Shown here in pieces: positions 8,088 to 16,165 of a DNA stretch of 29,101 bases. Source of the stretch: Betaproteobacteria bacterium (GTDB taxonomy: Bacteria; Pseudomonadota; Gammaproteobacteria; Burkholderiales; SG8-41). Position numbers and translations under genes: made by a program. The stretch spans positions 1 through 29,101 of the forward strand of contig JANYDM010000038.1 of assembly GCA_025363575.1 (NCBI GenBank). The letters run 5' to 3'. Under the pieces are notes generated by a model that ran no database searches, was not told the DNA's origin, and was given only the letters and a program-made list of their open reading frames with translations. Every line of letters starts with the position of its first letter. The stretch's first letter is position 1.

Positions 8088-9362
8088 TCAGAACGAGTAA
8101 GTGCCCTGCACGCTCAGGATGTTGACGTCATTCTTATAGGTGCCGATGACGTTGCCGCCGCCGCCGACGCCCAACCCTTGCTGCTGATTGATGGTCGAGC
8201 TCTTGACGAACAGATGCGCATAGCCGACGTCTACAGTTGTCTGCTTCGCCACCGACCATTTGGCTCCGAATGCGAGCCAGATGCGGTCCGAATCCGGCAG
8301 GAATGTCAGCCGGAAAGCATCATCAACAGGTGACTTGTCATACGCAATGCCGCCTTTGAGCATGACGACGTCGTTCAAGCGGTAGTTCACGCCCGCGCCG
8401 ATGCGGTAACTGTCCTTGAACTGCAGATTGAAATTGGACAGCGTCGCGCCCGCGGCGCCCAGGCCGCTCGGCGTCCCGGCGATGAGGGGAATCGATTTGA
8501 TCGAGCTCCATTGCGTATAAGTGAAATCGCCCAGGAACTGGACCTTGTCATTGAAGGCGTGCGACAACGAAATCGAACTGGTTGCCGGCAGGCGCGCATT
8601 CGCGGTCACGGCCGGCGCCGCATTCACCGCGCCGTTTGTGAAAAGATTGCCGCTGAACGTATAGCCGATGGATGAGCGGTAGGCCAGACCCAGTCGGGTG
8701 GCTGCGCCAAAATTGAACATCGCCCCCAGGTTCCAGCCGATGTTGCTGTCGCTGACATCGACGTGCACGGGTTGCTCGACGCCGACGAACAACGAGCGGT
8801 CCAGCGACAAATTGGCGTGCTGGTAGCTCAACCCGCCGCCGACCGAAACCGCGTCGTTGAACTTGAATGCGACGCTCGGGTTGACGTCGAGCGTTTTCAA
8901 CTGGGTCTTTTGGGACTGAAAACGGCCGAACGATAACGGGTCGTATTGTGTTTTCAAGCCGAACGGCGCGGTAACTCCAACTCCCGCCCACCAGCGCGGC
9001 GAAATTTGCCACGACAGATACGCTGCGGGCAGATAATTCCAGCCGCCGGCATCGCCCCCGTTGCCGCCGGGAGAAGGCCGCCCGCCGGGGGCCGCCGACC
9101 CGCCGGAATCGCTGAACTGGACGGAAGGGCGGATCAGGCTGAATGCGCCGGAAATCTGGGTACCCGTGAGCTGCGTCATGCCGGCTGGATTGAAGAATAT
9201 CGTGCTGGCGTTTTCGGCCGCGGCGCCCTGCCCCGAATACGCATTGCCCAGCCCGCTGGCATTTTGCTCCATGAGCTGGAAACCGGCCGCGCCGCTCGCG
9301 GTCGACCACACTGACAAAGCCGCGATGACGCCAGCACGGATGATACGATTGTTTTTACGCAT
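8088..9362 (-). CDS. FadL/TodX-family outer-membrane hydrophobic-compound transporter
   Basis: An outer-membrane beta-barrel of the OmpP1/FadL/TodX family that admits long-chain fatty acids or other hydrophobic molecules. The 424-residue protein begins with a signal peptide (MRKNNRIIRAGVIAALSVW, cleavage near SGA-A), and the mature N-terminus GFQLMEQNASGLGNAYSGQ plus STIFFNPAGMTQL is the family signature that plugs the barrel. A Gly/Pro-rich loop (around residues 82-100) and a C-terminal strand ending in YSF are typical. ATG 9362 was chosen for GAGGGG five bases upstream. It precedes the FadN-type and fadA genes, so transport and oxidation seem co-expressed. The natural substrate cannot be told from sequence; fatty acids fit the neighbours. 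Confidence 0.92.
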   Translation of the reverse strand: MRKNNRIIRAGVIAALSVWSTASGAAGFQLMEQNASGLGNAYSGQGAAAENASTIFFNPAGMTQLTGTQISGAFSLIRPSVQFSDSGGSAAPGGRPSPGGNGGDAGGWNYLPAAYLSWQISPRWWAGVGVTAPFGLKTQYDPLSFGRFQSQKTQLKTLDVNPSVAFKFNDAVSVGGGLSYQHANLSLDRSLFVGVEQPVHVDVSDSNIGWNLGAMFNFGAATRLGLAYRSSIGYTFSGNLFTNGAVNAAPAVTANARLPATSSISLSHAFNDKVQFLGDFTYTQWSSIKSIPLIAGTPSGLGAAGATLSNFNLQFKDSYRIGAGVNYRLNDVVMLKGGIAYDKSPVDDAFRLTFLPDSDRIWLAFGAKWSVAKQTTVDVGYAHLFVKSSTINQQQGLGVGGGGNVIGTYKNDVNILSVQGTYSF

Positions 9363-9389
9363 AGTCCCCTCAACGATTGGATTCAAAAT

Positions 9390-9452
9390 GCTTCGTCTGA
9401 TGCGAAGCTTGCAACCTCCTATCCTACTCGCCCGTTCCCTATTTTCAACGGG
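9390..9452 (-). other. Two small hairpins in the fadL leader
   Basis: The 98-base spacer between the thioesterase gene and fadL holds two short perfect inverted repeats: GCTTCG/CGAAGC at 9390-9395 and 9403-9408, and CCCGTT/AACGGG at 9431-9436 and 9447-9452. In the minus-strand transcript the first is followed by ATTTTG, a poor U-tract. They could form a weak attenuator ahead of fadL or act as binding sites; no promoter stands out. Confidence 0.3.
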
Positions 9453-9460
9453 AATGCAGG

Positions 9461-9847
9461 CTACTGTTGCGTCGATACAACACGCGGCCGGCGCTGATTG
9501 TCGACCGCGACGTAAGTCAGCGTGGCTTCGGTGACTTTGACCGTCTCTTCCTTCTCGGGATTGCGCTGGGCATAGACCTCGACGCTGACGGTAATCGAGG
9601 TGCGGCCCACTTTGACGACCTCGGCATACAAGCTCACGACGTCGCCGACCATGACGGGCTGTCTGAACACAAACGAATTGACGGCGACCGTCGCGACGCG
9701 CCCGCGCGCCAGCCGGATCGCCGGTATGCTGCCCGCGACGTCGACCTGCGACATGACCCAGCCGCCAAAAATATCGCCGCTCGAGTTGGAATCCGCCGGC
9801 ATGGGGACGACGCGTAGCGTGGGCTCCTTGCCAACCGGGAGAGTCAT
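9461..9847 (-). CDS. Acyl-CoA thioesterase, YciA-type hot-dog fold
   Basis: Hydrolyses acyl-CoA to free acid and CoA. The 128-residue length is that of YciA-class single hot-dog-domain enzymes, which work as oligomers. The family signature is visible near the N-terminus: PADSNSSGDIFGGWVMSQVDVAG, with the catalytic Asp of the SGDIFGG loop; NSFVFRQPVMVGDVVSLYA and the VTEATLTYVAVD strand follow. ATG 9847 is preceded by GGTGAGG; an in-frame GTG at 9862 would add five residues but lacks a binding site. Located between the acyl-CoA ligase and fadL, it may recover CoA when beta-oxidation stalls or release intermediates. The leader contains part of a heptamer repeat tract. Confidence 0.9.
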   Translation of the reverse strand: MTLPVGKEPTLRVVPMPADSNSSGDIFGGWVMSQVDVAGSIPAIRLARGRVATVAVNSFVFRQPVMVGDVVSLYAEVVKVGRTSITVSVEVYAQRNPEKEETVKVTEATLTYVAVDNQRRPRVVSTQQ

Positions 9848-9878
9848 GCCCTCACCGCTCACACTTGCCCCCGCCTAC

Positions 9879-9913
9879 CATCGCCCATTGCCCATTGCCC
9901 ATCACTCATCACC
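9879..9913. repeat. Tandem heptamer repeat (five CATYRCC-like units)
   Basis: Five consecutive 7-bp units fit the pattern CAT-(C/T)-(A/G)-C-(C/T) exactly from 9879 to 9913, in the spacer between the acyl-CoA ligase and thioesterase genes. The array starts about eight bases after the ligase stop codon (TTA complement at 9921-9923). More degenerate units keep the same register down to about 9851, next to the thioesterase ribosome binding site. It belongs to the same kind of repeat as 5425-5505 and 24970-25046, but has only one orientation. Confidence 0.7.
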
Positions 9914-9920
9914 CCCGCGA

Positions 9921-11723
9921 TTAGTGCCCCGTGTACATCTGGTCCAGGTCGGCCTGGAATTTTTCCGTCACGCGGTTGCGGCGCAGCTTGAGCGTGGGCG
10001 TCAGGAGGCCGTTCTCGACTGTCCACGGCTCGAGCGTCGCGGCAATCCGGCGCACCTGCGCATAGCCGGGAAATTCCTTCATCTGCGCGGCGATGCGCGC
10101 GAGCAGCAGCTTTTCTACGGCGGAATCGCGCAGCGCGGAAGCGTCCGCCGGGTAGCCTTTTTCCGCCGCCAGTTTTTTCCATTGCCCGGCCTGCAGAGTC
10201 GTCATCACGCTCAAGTACGGCTTGCCTTCACCGATCAGCATGACCTGCTCGAACAGCGTGTCGCGCGCGATCGCGGCTTCGATGTCTACCGGCGGTATTT
10301 TCTCGCCGTTGGACATGACGATGATTTCTTTCAGCCGTCCGGTGATGAACACATGGCCGCCCGCGTCGATGCGCGCCGTATCGCCGGAATTCAGCCAGCC
10401 GTCGGCGTCTATCATTGCGCGCGTCGCCTCGGCATTGTTCCAGTAGCCGAGCATCACGTTCGGCCCTTTGATCATCAATGCGTTCTTGTCGCCGATCTTG
10501 ACGCTCACGCCCGGCGCTGCCTTGCCGACGCTCGCCGGCAGATTGTCGTCGGGGCTGTTTGCGCAAGCCACCGGACTCGTCTCGGTCAGCCCATAGCCCT
10601 GAATCACCGGCAGGCCAAGTCCGATGAACACACGGGAGATTTCCGGCGACAGCGCCGCGCCGCCCGCAAACGCCGCCCGCAACCGGCCGCCGAGACGCGC
10701 CATGATCTTCCCCGCCACCAGCAGGTTGAGCACGGGCCAGAGCAAAAATCCCGGCTGCCAGCCGCCGCGCCCTTGCGCGTGCTCGAAGCGTGCCCAGCCG
10801 ACGTCGACCGCCAGCATGAACAGCTTCTTGCGAAAAGCCGGGCCATCATCGAGCTTGGCCTTGATCGCGGTATAAATGCGCTCGTAGATCCGCGGCACGG
10901 AAATAAGCATCGTCGGCCGCACTGTCTGCAGGTCTTCGCTCAATTGCTGCACCGATCTCGCGTACACCGTAATGGCCCCGCACATGATCGTCAGGTAATA
11001 GCCGCACGTGCGCTCGAACGTATGCGAAAGCGGCAGGAAAGACAGCAGCACGTCGCTTGCCCGGACGCGCACTATTTCGATGCAGGCCTCGGCGTTGGTA
11101 AGGATATTGCGATGGCACAGCATCACGCCCTTCGGCCGCCCCGTGGTGCCCGAGGTGTACACGATGGTGGCGAGCGCTGTTGGATCGCGCGGCACGTGCC
11201 GAGTCTCGCCGCCCTCGTCGGGCAGCCATTGCTCAACCGATTTTAGCCGCGGCTCGTCGGTCGCCGCCGGTTGCGCATCGACGGTAAGTATGCGCACGAG
11301 ACCGGCCAACTGTTCGCGCACGCCGGCAAACGCCTTCCACTGTTCGTTGGTGCCGAGCAGCAGGACCTTGCAGCCGGCATCGTTAAGAATATAGGCGACG
11401 TTGTCGCAGCGGTCCTGCGTGTAAAGCGGCACTACGACCAGGCCGAGGCCCAGCGTCGCCTGATCGAAGATCACCCATTCATGCGAGTTGCGCAGCATCA
11501 CTGCCACGCTGTCGCCGGCCTTCAGGCCGTCGCGCGCCAGGGCCGCCTGCCAGCGCCCTACCTGGCGGTCTATCTGCGCCCAGGTGTAATCGCGCCAGTT
11601 AGCGTGCTGCTGATTGTATTCACGATAAGCGACAGCATCGGGCGTGCGTTGCACGCGTTCGCGGAAAAGCCCGTCGAGCGTCACCGCCTGGGTAGACGAA
11701 ATATTGCCGGACTCTGCTGTCAT
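9921..11723 (-). CDS. Long-chain acyl-CoA synthetase (AMP-forming)
   Basis: Activates a carboxylic acid with ATP to acyl-AMP and then acyl-CoA. The 600-residue protein matches the FadD15-like long-chain group. Motifs in order: P-loop YTSGTTGRPKG, FLPLSHTFERTCGY, ISVPRIYERIY, the adenine-binding QGYGLTETSP, the hinge GWLNSGDTARID followed by GRLKEIIVMSNGEKIPP. These cover the ATP, acyl and CoA steps and none is missing. ATG 11723 was chosen because GAGGGGCGG lies just upstream; the frame opens ten codons earlier without such a site. The gene follows the SDR gene by 49 bases and precedes the thioesterase; it supplies the acyl-CoA substrate for the FadE-type enzyme encoded in the same direction. 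Chain-length preference cannot be read from sequence. Confidence 0.93.
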   Translation of the reverse strand: MTAESGNISSTQAVTLDGLFRERVQRTPDAVAYREYNQQHANWRDYTWAQIDRQVGRWQAALARDGLKAGDSVAVMLRNSHEWVIFDQATLGLGLVVVPLYTQDRCDNVAYILNDAGCKVLLLGTNEQWKAFAGVREQLAGLVRILTVDAQPAATDEPRLKSVEQWLPDEGGETRHVPRDPTALATIVYTSGTTGRPKGVMLCHRNILTNAEACIEIVRVRASDVLLSFLPLSHTFERTCGYYLTIMCGAITVYARSVQQLSEDLQTVRPTMLISVPRIYERIYTAIKAKLDDGPAFRKKLFMLAVDVGWARFEHAQGRGGWQPGFLLWPVLNLLVAGKIMARLGGRLRAAFAGGAALSPEISRVFIGLGLPVIQGYGLTETSPVACANSPDDNLPASVGKAAPGVSVKIGDKNALMIKGPNVMLGYWNNAEATRAMIDADGWLNSGDTARIDAGGHVFITGRLKEIIVMSNGEKIPPVDIEAAIARDTLFEQVMLIGEGKPYLSVMTTLQAGQWKKLAAEKGYPADASALRDSAVEKLLLARIAAQMKEFPGYAQVRRIAATLEPWTVENGLLTPTLKLRRNRVTEKFQADLDQMYTGH

Positions 11724-11772
11724 GACCGCCCCTCGGTTAAACAGTCGCTGCACTGCTGCCTGTTTCTAGTTC

Positions 11773-12591
11773 TTAGTCCAGGAACAGGTCCGGATACAGA
11801 CGTGCTCCCGGCGTTACCGCATATTGCGCAAAATCGGCGATCCCGTCCTCGCGCAATACTGCCTCATCGATATAGAAATTTCCAGTGTGCGCGCGGCTGT
11901 CACGGTTGAATATCGCATACGCGGCGTCCGCCATGATCGCGGGTTTGCGACTCGCCTGCATGATTTCGGCAGGAAAGTTGACGGCGATGGCCGCGGTGGC
12001 GATGGTGGTGCGCGGCCACAGCGAATTGACGGCGATGCCGCGCTCCGCGAGCTCCGCCGCCATGCCGAGCGTGCACATGCTCATGCCGTATTTCGACATC
12101 GTGTAGGCGGTATGATTCTTGAACCACTTGGCGGCGATGTTCAGCGGCGGCGACAAATTGAGTATATGCGGATTACGCGCGTTTGCCAGATGCGGAATGC
12201 ACGCCTGCGAAGACGCAAAAGTGCCGCGCACGTTGACGCCGAACATGAGGTCGAAGCGCTTCATCGGCGTTTCGAGCGTGCCGGTCAGCATGATTGCGCT
12301 CGCGTTGTTGACGAGTATGTCGATGCCGCCGAACCTGCCGACGGCGCTCTCGACTGCTGCGGCCAGCGCACTTTCGTCGCGCACGTCGAGCTGTACCGCG
12401 AGCGCTTGCCCGCCCGCCGCTTCGACTTCGGCCGCCACGCTATGTATGGTGCCCGCGAGCTTCGCATGCGGCTCCACGGTTTTCGCGGTCACCAGGATGT
12501 TCGCGCCGTCGCGCGCGCAGCGCAGGGCAATCTCGCGACCGATGCCCCGGCTCGCACCCGTGATGAATATCGTTTTGCCTTTCAGCGACAT
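11773..12591 (-). CDS. SDR-family oxidoreductase, HSDL2-like
   Basis: A short-chain dehydrogenase/reductase of 272 residues. The cofactor motif is TGASRGIG (residues 11-18), NNAS follows at about 92-95, and the active site is LNLSPPL plus YTMSKYG with the usual Tyr-x3-Lys. The KTVEPHAKLAGTIHS stretch after the second beta strand and the PRTTIATAA region resemble the hydroxysteroid dehydrogenase-like 2 group, which is linked to peroxisomal fatty-acid metabolism in animals. It probably oxidises or reduces a hydroxyacyl or related intermediate, by context. It lies 33 bases after the enoyl-CoA hydratase gene and 49 bases before the acyl-CoA ligase. Exact substrate is not known. Confidence 0.88.
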   Translation of the reverse strand: MSLKGKTIFITGASRGIGREIALRCARDGANILVTAKTVEPHAKLAGTIHSVAAEVEAAGGQALAVQLDVRDESALAAAVESAVGRFGGIDILVNNASAIMLTGTLETPMKRFDLMFGVNVRGTFASSQACIPHLANARNPHILNLSPPLNIAAKWFKNHTAYTMSKYGMSMCTLGMAAELAERGIAVNSLWPRTTIATAAIAVNFPAEIMQASRKPAIMADAAYAIFNRDSRAHTGNFYIDEAVLREDGIADFAQYAVTPGARLYPDLFLD

Positions 12592-12624
12592 TTGACCACC
12601 TCAATCAAAAGCATTCACCGATTT

Positions 12625-13410
12625 CTATTTGCCTGTGAATACCGGTTTTCGTTTCTCGACGAACGCCGTTACGCCTTCAGCGAGGTCATGCGTCGCGGCG
12701 CAGCGCGCAAACGCTTTCGCTTCGGCGTCGAGTTGCGCGGTCAGGGGACGCTCGAACGTACGGTTAACGAGCGCTTTGGTCTCGCCGTAGGCGGTGGTCG
12801 GCCCGCTGGCGAGCCGCTGCGCGATCTTGCCGGTCGCGGCCGGCAGTTCGGCTGCAGGCACGACCCAGTTGACGAGCCCGTGCTGCAGCGCCGTGGCGGC
12901 GTCGAATGCATCCGACAGCAGCATGAGCTCGAGCGCCTTGCGCGCGCCGACGATGCGCGGCAAAAAGTACGTGCTGCCGCCGTCCGGGCTGGTCGCGATT
13001 CTGCTGTAAGCGAGCGTAAATTTGGTGTCGGTCGCGGCTATTGCAAGATCGGCGGCAGCGAGCAGGCTCACTCCTGCGCCGGCAACTGCACCGTGCACGC
13101 TGGCCAATACGGGCTTGGCCGCCTCGCGCAGCGCCACGATTGCATGGTGCAATTCGCCGGCAAGCCGCTCGACCATCTGCGGCAGGTCGGGCAGGTTGGC
13201 GTGAAAGAGCGCAACATCGCCGCCAGCAAGGAATGCCGGCCCGTTTCCACGCAACACGATGACGCGCACCGCCGCATCGTCGCGCGCATCTTCGCATGCC
13301 GCGCGCAGCTGCATGATCATGTCCGCGTCAAGCGCGTTCATGACTTGCGGACGATTCAGCGCGATAGTGGCGACGCCGTCGGCCACCGCATACGCAAGCG
13401 TATCGTTCAT
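12625..13410 (-). CDS. Enoyl-CoA hydratase/isomerase family protein
   Basis: A 261-residue crotonase-fold enzyme. It shows ALNRPQVMNALDADM at the N-terminus, the oxyanion-hole stretches RGNGPAFLAGGDVA and VHGAVAGAGVSLLAAADLAIA, and SRIATSPDGGSTYFLPRIVG. The position that carries Glu in many hydratases reads SPDGGST here, which is usual for isomerase- or PaaG/EchA-type members, so the reaction may be double-bond isomerisation rather than hydration. The start ATG 13410 lies ten bases past the stop of the FadE-type gene; upstream sequence in the same frame is the other gene read out of phase and was discarded. No strong ribosome binding site is seen, suggesting coupling to the upstream gene. Confidence 0.9.
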   Translation of the reverse strand: MNDTLAYAVADGVATIALNRPQVMNALDADMIMQLRAACEDARDDAAVRVIVLRGNGPAFLAGGDVALFHANLPDLPQMVERLAGELHHAIVALREAAKPVLASVHGAVAGAGVSLLAAADLAIAATDTKFTLAYSRIATSPDGGSTYFLPRIVGARKALELMLLSDAFDAATALQHGLVNWVVPAAELPAATGKIAQRLASGPTTAYGETKALVNRTFERPLTAQLDAEAKAFARCAATHDLAEGVTAFVEKRKPVFTGK

Positions 13411-13420
13411 TTGCCGCGGC

Positions 13421-15952
13421 TCATTTGCGCTCCAGCACTCCGCGCAGGACTTCAAACGTGACCGGTTGCGTGGTCTGAAAAATCTCGGACTTGCCGAGGT
13501 CGCGCGGAAAGTCGTCGACCATGATGACCTTACGCCGCAACGCGTGCGCGCGATCGAGCACAGCCGACTCGGCTTGCGTGATAACGCCCTTCGCGACAGC
13601 TTGCTGCGCCAGCTCGTCGGCGAAACGCGCGTTGATGGTGCCCGCCCGCGCGGCGCCGCGGAGTTTCGCCTCCACCGCCTCGGCCTCAATTACCGCGCGC
13701 AAAGCCGCTTCGAGCGTGCCGATCGCTTCGTCTTCATTTTTCGGGATAAACACGCCTTGGGTCAGGCGACCGCGCGCGGGTCCCGGTTCGAGCATCGTAC
13801 GCACTACCGCCTGGCCGAGCTGGTCGCGCGGCAGTTCGAATTCGCGGCCGTACGAAAAGATAATGTATTTCAGCGCCACTGCGACGAAGCGGTTAGGCAG
13901 ATTGTCGAAGATGCCGTAAAACGCGGTCTGGATCTGATACAACGCATTCTGCATTGCCCAGTGCAGGAACGGCAGATCTTCCGCGGGCCGGCCGTCGTCC
14001 TCGTAGCGCTTCAACACTGCGGACGAAAGATACAGCCAGCTCAGAATGTCGCCCAGCCGGGCCGACAGCCGCTCGCGCCGCTTCAGTGAACCGCCCAGCA
14101 CGAACATCGCGGCATCCGCCGACAACGCGAAGGCACTCGAAAGCCTTGTGAGCTGCTGAAAATAGCGCCGCGTGTGCGCATCCCCGGGCACGCCGATGAA
14201 AAGAGCGCGCGTAAATCCCATCCACAGCGTTCGCGCAAAGTTGGAGACGACAAACGATACGTGGCCGAAAAACGCCGCATCGAAATCGGTGAGCGCCCTG
14301 CGTTTATCCGTGTCGTGCGTCGCGGCGATTTCCTTCAGCACATAAGGATGACCGCGGATCGCGCCCTGCCCGAAAATAATCATCGAGCGCGTGAGAATGT
14401 TGGCGCCCTCGACCGTGATCGCGATCGGCACGGCCTGGTAGCCGCGCGCAAGGTAGTTGCTCGGCCCCATGCAGATCCCTTTGCCGCCGTGCACGTCCAT
14501 CGCATCGTTCATGACCACGCGCGCAAGTTCGGTCAGGTGGTATTTGACGATGGCCGACACCACCGACGGCTTTTCGCCGAGATCGATCGCGCCCGCCGTC
14601 ATCACGCGCGCCGCTTCCATCAAGTAAGCATGGCCGCCGATGCGCGCGATCGCCTCTTCGACGCCTTCGAAGCGGCCGACTGACATTTTGAACTGCGTGC
14701 GCACGCGGCCGTAGGCGCCGGTCGTCAGCGCGCACATCTTGGCGATGCCGGTGCCATTGCCCGGCAGCGAGATCGAGCGCCCCGCCGCGAGGCAGTTCAT
14801 CAGCATCTTCCAGCCCTGCCCCACGTAATCGACTCCGCCGATGACGTAGTCCATAGGAACAAACACGTCCTTGCCGCAGTTAGGCCCGTTCATGAATACC
14901 ACGTTCAGCGGCAGATGGCGGCGACCGATCTGCACGCCCTCGGTTTTGGTCGGGATCAGTGCCAGCGTGATGCCGACGTCGTCGCGCTCGCCGAGAATGT
15001 GATCGGGATCGTAAAGACGGAAAGCGAGGCCGAGCAATGTGGCGATCGGGCCGAGCGTAATGTAGCGCTTCTCCCACGTGAGACGGATGCCAAGCACGTC
15101 GGGCTTGCCTTCCCATGTGCCGCGGCACACCACGCCGAAGTCGGGAATGCCACCGGCGTCCGAGCCGGCTTCCGGGCTCGTCAATGCGAAGCACGGCATC
15201 TCCAGACCTTTGGCGAGGCGCGGCAGGTAGTAATTTTTCTGCGCCTCTGTGCCGTAGTGCAGCAGCAGTTCGGCGGGCCCGAGCGAGTTCGGCACCATCA
15301 CGGACACCGCCGCCGTGCCGCTGCGCGTCGTGAGCTTGGTGACCACTTCGGAATGCGCGAGCGCCGAAAAGCCCAATCCCCCGAATGCTTTCGGGATGAT
15401 CATGCCGAGGAAGCCTTGGTCCTTGAAGAACTGCCAGACATGCGGCGGCAGATCGTGCAGCTCATGCGTGATCTGCCAGTCGTTCAACATTGCGCACACT
15501 TCTTCGACCGGCCCGTCGACGAAGGCTTTCTCCTCGGCGGACAATGTCGGTTTCGGATAAGCGAGCAGCTTGTTCCAGTCCGGGTCACCACTGAACAGGT
15601 CGCCGTCCCACCAGACGGTTCCCGCGTCGAGCGCCTCCTGCTCGGTCTGCGAAACCTGCGGCAAAATCTTGCGGAAGAGCGCCAGCAATGGCGTGCTGAC
15701 AATGGCGAGACGTATCAGCGAAGGATTCAGCAGCAATGCACCGACAGCAAATACCACCCATAGAGCGAAAAGGGTGGACTGCGAAATATCCCCCTCGAAT
15801 ATCAATGCCCCGAAGCCGACGCCGATGACCGAAGTCCAGCCCAATCCGCTATAGCGTCGATAAGCGCACACCCAGACGGCGAAAAATATCGCCAGCAGAA
15901 TCAGCAACGCATTCTTATGCGCCGCGATGAACAGCCACGCGTTCGTCAGCAT
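13421..15952 (-). CDS. fadE: FadE-type acyl-CoA dehydrogenase with N-terminal membrane segments
   Basis: FAD-dependent first step of fatty-acid oxidation (acyl-CoA to trans-2-enoyl-CoA). At 843 residues it is of the large FadE class (E. coli FadE is 814 aa). Residues 8-90 hold several hydrophobic segments (LLILLAIFFAVWVCAY, TLFALWVVFAVGALLL), so it is likely membrane-attached. The dehydrogenase core shows FGGLGFSALAHSEVV, MPCFALTSPEAGSDAG for FAD binding, MDVHGGKGICMGPSNY and a long C-terminal domain after residue ~600 as in other FadE proteins. ATG 15952 has AAGGA seven bases upstream. It is the first gene of the minus-strand block, behind a 213-base divergent spacer that holds a candidate promoter and palindrome. 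Electrons would pass to EtfAB. Confidence 0.93.
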   Translation of the reverse strand: MLTNAWLFIAAHKNALLILLAIFFAVWVCAYRRYSGLGWTSVIGVGFGALIFEGDISQSTLFALWVVFAVGALLLNPSLIRLAIVSTPLLALFRKILPQVSQTEQEALDAGTVWWDGDLFSGDPDWNKLLAYPKPTLSAEEKAFVDGPVEEVCAMLNDWQITHELHDLPPHVWQFFKDQGFLGMIIPKAFGGLGFSALAHSEVVTKLTTRSGTAAVSVMVPNSLGPAELLLHYGTEAQKNYYLPRLAKGLEMPCFALTSPEAGSDAGGIPDFGVVCRGTWEGKPDVLGIRLTWEKRYITLGPIATLLGLAFRLYDPDHILGERDDVGITLALIPTKTEGVQIGRRHLPLNVVFMNGPNCGKDVFVPMDYVIGGVDYVGQGWKMLMNCLAAGRSISLPGNGTGIAKMCALTTGAYGRVRTQFKMSVGRFEGVEEAIARIGGHAYLMEAARVMTAGAIDLGEKPSVVSAIVKYHLTELARVVMNDAMDVHGGKGICMGPSNYLARGYQAVPIAITVEGANILTRSMIIFGQGAIRGHPYVLKEIAATHDTDKRRALTDFDAAFFGHVSFVVSNFARTLWMGFTRALFIGVPGDAHTRRYFQQLTRLSSAFALSADAAMFVLGGSLKRRERLSARLGDILSWLYLSSAVLKRYEDDGRPAEDLPFLHWAMQNALYQIQTAFYGIFDNLPNRFVAVALKYIIFSYGREFELPRDQLGQAVVRTMLEPGPARGRLTQGVFIPKNEDEAIGTLEAALRAVIEAEAVEAKLRGAARAGTINARFADELAQQAVAKGVITQAESAVLDRAHALRRKVIMVDDFPRDLGKSEIFQTTQPVTFEVLRGVLERK

Positions 15953-15970
15953 ATTTTTATCCTTCCCTCA

Positions 15971-15987
15971 GCGGGCTGTGCGCCCGC
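15971..15987 (-). other. Leader hairpin ahead of fadE
   Basis: GCGGGC (15971-15976) and GCCCGC (15982-15987) are perfect arms around a 5-nt loop, 18 bases upstream of the fadE start on the minus strand and just before its AAGGA ribosome binding site. A stem here could influence translation start. The same arms recur at 3553-3569. Confidence 0.35.
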
Positions 15988-16010
15988 AAGAACTTCCCCC
16001 ACCGCGTGCC

Positions 16011-16039
16011 AGCATACACGGGCGTACTGTACGCAGCAA
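16011..16039 (-). promoter_or_regulatory. Candidate fadE promoter with palindromic operator in the spacer
   Basis: On the minus strand TTGCTG (16034-16039) and TATGCT (16011-16016) are 17 bases apart, a possible sigma-70 promoter of moderate match (three and four of six consensus bases). The spacer holds a perfect inverted repeat, GCGTAC-T-GTACGC (16022-16034 on the plus strand), exactly where a repressor would block RNA polymerase. Transcription would start near 16004, giving a leader of about 50 bases with one hairpin. The regulator is not in the window. Confidence 0.35.
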
Positions 16040-16165
16040 CGCATCGCGGTTTCATGCCGAAAAGCAGACGTCGCCAAAATAGAAACCCTTTCACGAAGGA
16101 TCCGCGCGGATTGCGCTCAGGCCTGGGCAACGCACGTACATTGCCCTCTGCAATACAATGACGGC

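Noticed and set aside
9600..11246. 548-codon plus-strand frame opposite the acyl-CoA ligase
   Set aside because: Antisense shadow of a gene with all catalytic motifs; no recognisable protein features.
11824..13461. 545-codon plus-strand frame opposite SDR and enoyl-CoA hydratase
   Set aside because: Spans two real minus-strand genes and their spacer; composition typical of reverse-complement shadow.
13411..13689. Upstream extension of the enoyl-CoA hydratase frame
   Set aside because: The extension is the end of the FadE-type gene read out of frame (Arg/Ser-rich); the crotonase fold begins at ATG 13410.
16154..16159. TACAAT as a -10 element for the first Bug gene
   Set aside because: Only seven bases before the start codon and without a -35 at suitable spacing; a leaderless transcript is possible but unsupported.
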